From positions 1 to 13,787 of the forward strand of contig DATDXW010000035.1 of the NCBI GenBank assembly GCA_035289125.1: a DNA stretch of 13,787 nt, in the 5' to 3' direction. How positions within the stretch are numbered: the first letter of the stretch is position 1; every line of letters begins with the position of its first letter. The notes below the pieces were generated by a model that worked only from the letters and a program-made list of their open reading frames with translations, searched no databases and was not told the DNA's origin. This DNA is from JACQID01 sp035289125. Its GTDB lineage: Archaea > Aenigmatarchaeota > Aenigmatarchaeia > GW2011-AR5. A program made the translations under genes and the position numbers. Shown in pieces: positions 12,527-13,787 of this stretch.

Positions 12527-13597
12527 ATGCTTGCGGAAAAATACGAGCCATTGACGATAGACGGGATGATAGCGAATCGTGAGCAGGCTCGTTCGATACG
12601 CGACTACATAAAAAACTGGAAAAAAGGACAGTGCCTGATGGTGCATGGGCCGCCTGGATGCGGGAAGACGCTGGCCGTGCGCTTCGCCGCCCGTGCCGCA
12701 GGCGTCGAACTCGTAGAAAGCTATGCTTCGGATGACAGAAGCGTTGATGGAATCCAAAGCGTGCTCCGGGCATCGTTGCAGCAAAGCCTCGTGCAACGGG
12801 GGAAGGCAATATCGATAGAGGACGCGGAGATGCTGGATTCGGCGAAGGCACTGAGTGAAGTAACAGCAAAAAGCTCCGCTCCGGTGATAATCGTGACGGG
12901 CGATGCTTACTCGCGGAAGTTGCAGGGTATAAGAAAGGCATGTACGCTTCTGGCGTTCCAGAAAGCGCGTTCGGACAGCATCGCTCGTTTTCTGGCGCGC
13001 GTACGCGACGAAGAGAAGCTGACATGCAGTGACGATGATATAATTAGGATATCGCGTTCGGCGGGCGGCGACGTCCGCGCGGCGCTGAACGACCTCCAAG
13101 CAAGGGGCGACGTTCGCGACAGCACGGAAGACATATTCAACACGCTGAAGATAATATTCAAGACGCAGAGCATCGAGAACGTGCAGATGGCGCTGAGAAA
13201 CTCCTCGAAGAGCGTGGACGACGTATTGCTATGGCTGGAATATAACATAGCGGAAGAATACGAAAAACCTGACGAGATAGCGCGCGCCTACGACTGGCTG
13301 TCAAAGGCGGACATGACGGCGTCGCGGATAATGCGGCGGCAGGCATGGGCGCTGATGAAGTACAAAAACCTGGCGGTCGCGGGCGTTGCGCTTTCAAAAA
13401 AAGAGATGTACAAGAAGTTCGCGCGCTACTCTTTTCCGAGCCTGCAGCGCGCGAAGCAGGGCTTCCCGTTGCTTTCGCGGATGATGCACGTTTCCGAGCG
13501 GAGGCTGCGTGAATACTCTTCGCTGCTCAGGGCGATGAGGAAGAAGCGTATGCTGGACGAATGCCTAATGGAAGAGGCGGACGCGCTACTTGGATGA
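12527..13597 (+). CDS. rfcL: Replication factor C large subunit, divergent
   Basis: 356 residues, an AAA+ clamp-loader subunit expected to work with RFC-S to load PCNA on DNA. Family marks are EKYEPLTIDGMIANREQ (4-20), Walker A GPPGCGKT (41-48), ELVESYASDDRS (61-72), the sensor-2 block SAGGDVRAALNDLQ with Arg174, and the archaeal RFC-L C-terminal helices (IFKTQSIENVQ, RAYDWLSKADM, RIMRRQAWALMKY). Departures: the Walker B core is ISIEDAEM (95-102) instead of the usual DExD order, and VTGDAYS (123-129) replaces the family's ANDPYS with its sensor-1 Asn. No PIP-like QxxLxxFF tail is visible, and the chain is shorter than typical (400-500). The assignment is firm; full ATPase competence is uncertain. 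Confidence 0.9.
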   Translation: MLAEKYEPLTIDGMIANREQARSIRDYIKNWKKGQCLMVHGPPGCGKTLAVRFAARAAGVELVESYASDDRSVDGIQSVLRASLQQSLVQRGKAISIEDAEMLDSAKALSEVTAKSSAPVIIVTGDAYSRKLQGIRKACTLLAFQKARSDSIARFLARVRDEEKLTCSDDDIIRISRSAGGDVRAALNDLQARGDVRDSTEDIFNTLKIIFKTQSIENVQMALRNSSKSVDDVLLWLEYNIAEEYEKPDEIARAYDWLSKADMTASRIMRRQAWALMKYKNLAVAGVALSKKEMYKKFARYSFPSLQRAKQGFPLLSRMMHVSERRLREYSSLLRAMRKKRMLDECLMEEADALLG

Positions 13598-13626
13598 CGA
13601 ATGCGGGAAGGTTGTTAAAATATAAC

Positions 13627-13760
13627 AGTTGGGTATACGAGGAATTCGTAGAATTTCTCGTCATAAAGCCGAAGGCGAACCGCCAAAAATCGAACCGTGC
13701 CCAACGAGTCCTTTCCTTCGCTTTCCTAACGCCCGCCACTTTAGTGGCGGGGTAGTTCAC
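13627..13760 (+). repeat. Dispersed palindromic repeat, copy C, with an IS200/IS605-like right end
   Basis: The most complete copy. Core TTGGGTATACGAGG starts at 13629. The main hairpin is CGAGGAATTC (13638-13647) with GAATTTCTCG (13651-13660), nine Watson-Crick pairs and one G-T. Then come ATAAAGCCGAA (13663-13673) and GAGTCCTTTCCTT (13706-13718). The right end is a perfect 9-bp hairpin, CCCGCCACT (13732-13740) with AGTGGCGGG (13743-13751), then GTAGTTCAC. A GC-rich hairpin followed by TAGTTCAC is, from memory, the pattern at the right end of many IS200/IS605-type elements, where it is also the 3' part of the TnpB guide RNA. No transposase gene is in the window. Confidence 0.65.
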
Positions 13761-13787
13761 AACGCTCCCCGCAATGACGCAACTACA

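Noticed and set aside
12455..13099. 214-residue minus ORF opposite rfcL
   Set aside because: It is the antisense of a confidently identified gene, with a Cys/His/Arg-rich composition typical of shadow frames.
13561..13755. 64-residue plus-strand ORF ending LTPATLVAG
   Set aside because: It starts inside rfcL in another frame and continues through repeat copy C. It is explained by the repeat, although a remnant transposase C-terminus cannot be excluded.
1..13787. CRISPR array
   Set aside because: No regularly spaced direct repeats with unique spacers were seen. The only tandem repeat, at 9166-9196, has two units with a 17-base period.

Overview
The window is archaeal. It carries archaeal-type ribosomal proteins uL13 and uS9, RNA polymerase subunit N (RpoN/Rpb10), a replication factor C large subunit, and a tRNA-Leu with a canonical 37/38 intron whose bulge-helix-bulge fold can be drawn from the sequence. 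Promoters look archaeal: A/T-rich boxes centred about 23-27 nt before several start codons, which predicts leaderless or nearly leaderless mRNAs. Dense packing, many ATGA stop/start overlaps, and shortened or altered versions of core proteins (KsgA-like methyltransferase, RFC-L) would fit a small-genome archaeon, perhaps of the DPANN/Micrarchaeota kind. That placement is inference; no taxonomic marker was compared.

Layout. 1-102 is the acidic 3' end of a plus-strand gene. 112-220 is the first of three related palindromic repeats. 259-1655 (minus) is a two-gene unit: a nucleotidyltransferase fused to one intact and one degenerate HEPN-like segment, coupled to a two-helix membrane protein. 1656-1988 has no protein gene; it holds the promoter of that unit, a possible structured RNA and the second repeat. 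1989-5389 (minus) is a coupled pair: a 553-residue protein I do not recognise, followed by an endonuclease IV-like TIM barrel with a large insertion. 5423-5758 (minus) is a four-helix membrane protein, divergent from a plus operon (5801-7171) of two tandem paralogues and a coiled-coil protein. hisC (7168-8259, minus) ends in the same bases as that operon. tRNA-Leu, uL13 and uS9 follow. A divergent pair of small winged-helix-type genes sits between uS9 and rpoN. Then come rpoN, ksgA and a predicted zincin metalloprotease, an unknown small gene on minus, and rfcL. The window ends in the third repeat, which carries a right end resembling those of IS200/IS605 elements.

The best candidates for undescribed biology are: (1) the 553-residue protein plus the endonuclease IV-like enzyme; (2) the NTase-HEPN-HEPN fusion plus its membrane partner; (3) the repeat family, whose main hairpin shows a compensatory base-pair change; and (4) an RFC large subunit whose Walker B and sensor-1 residues depart from the family pattern while Walker A is intact.
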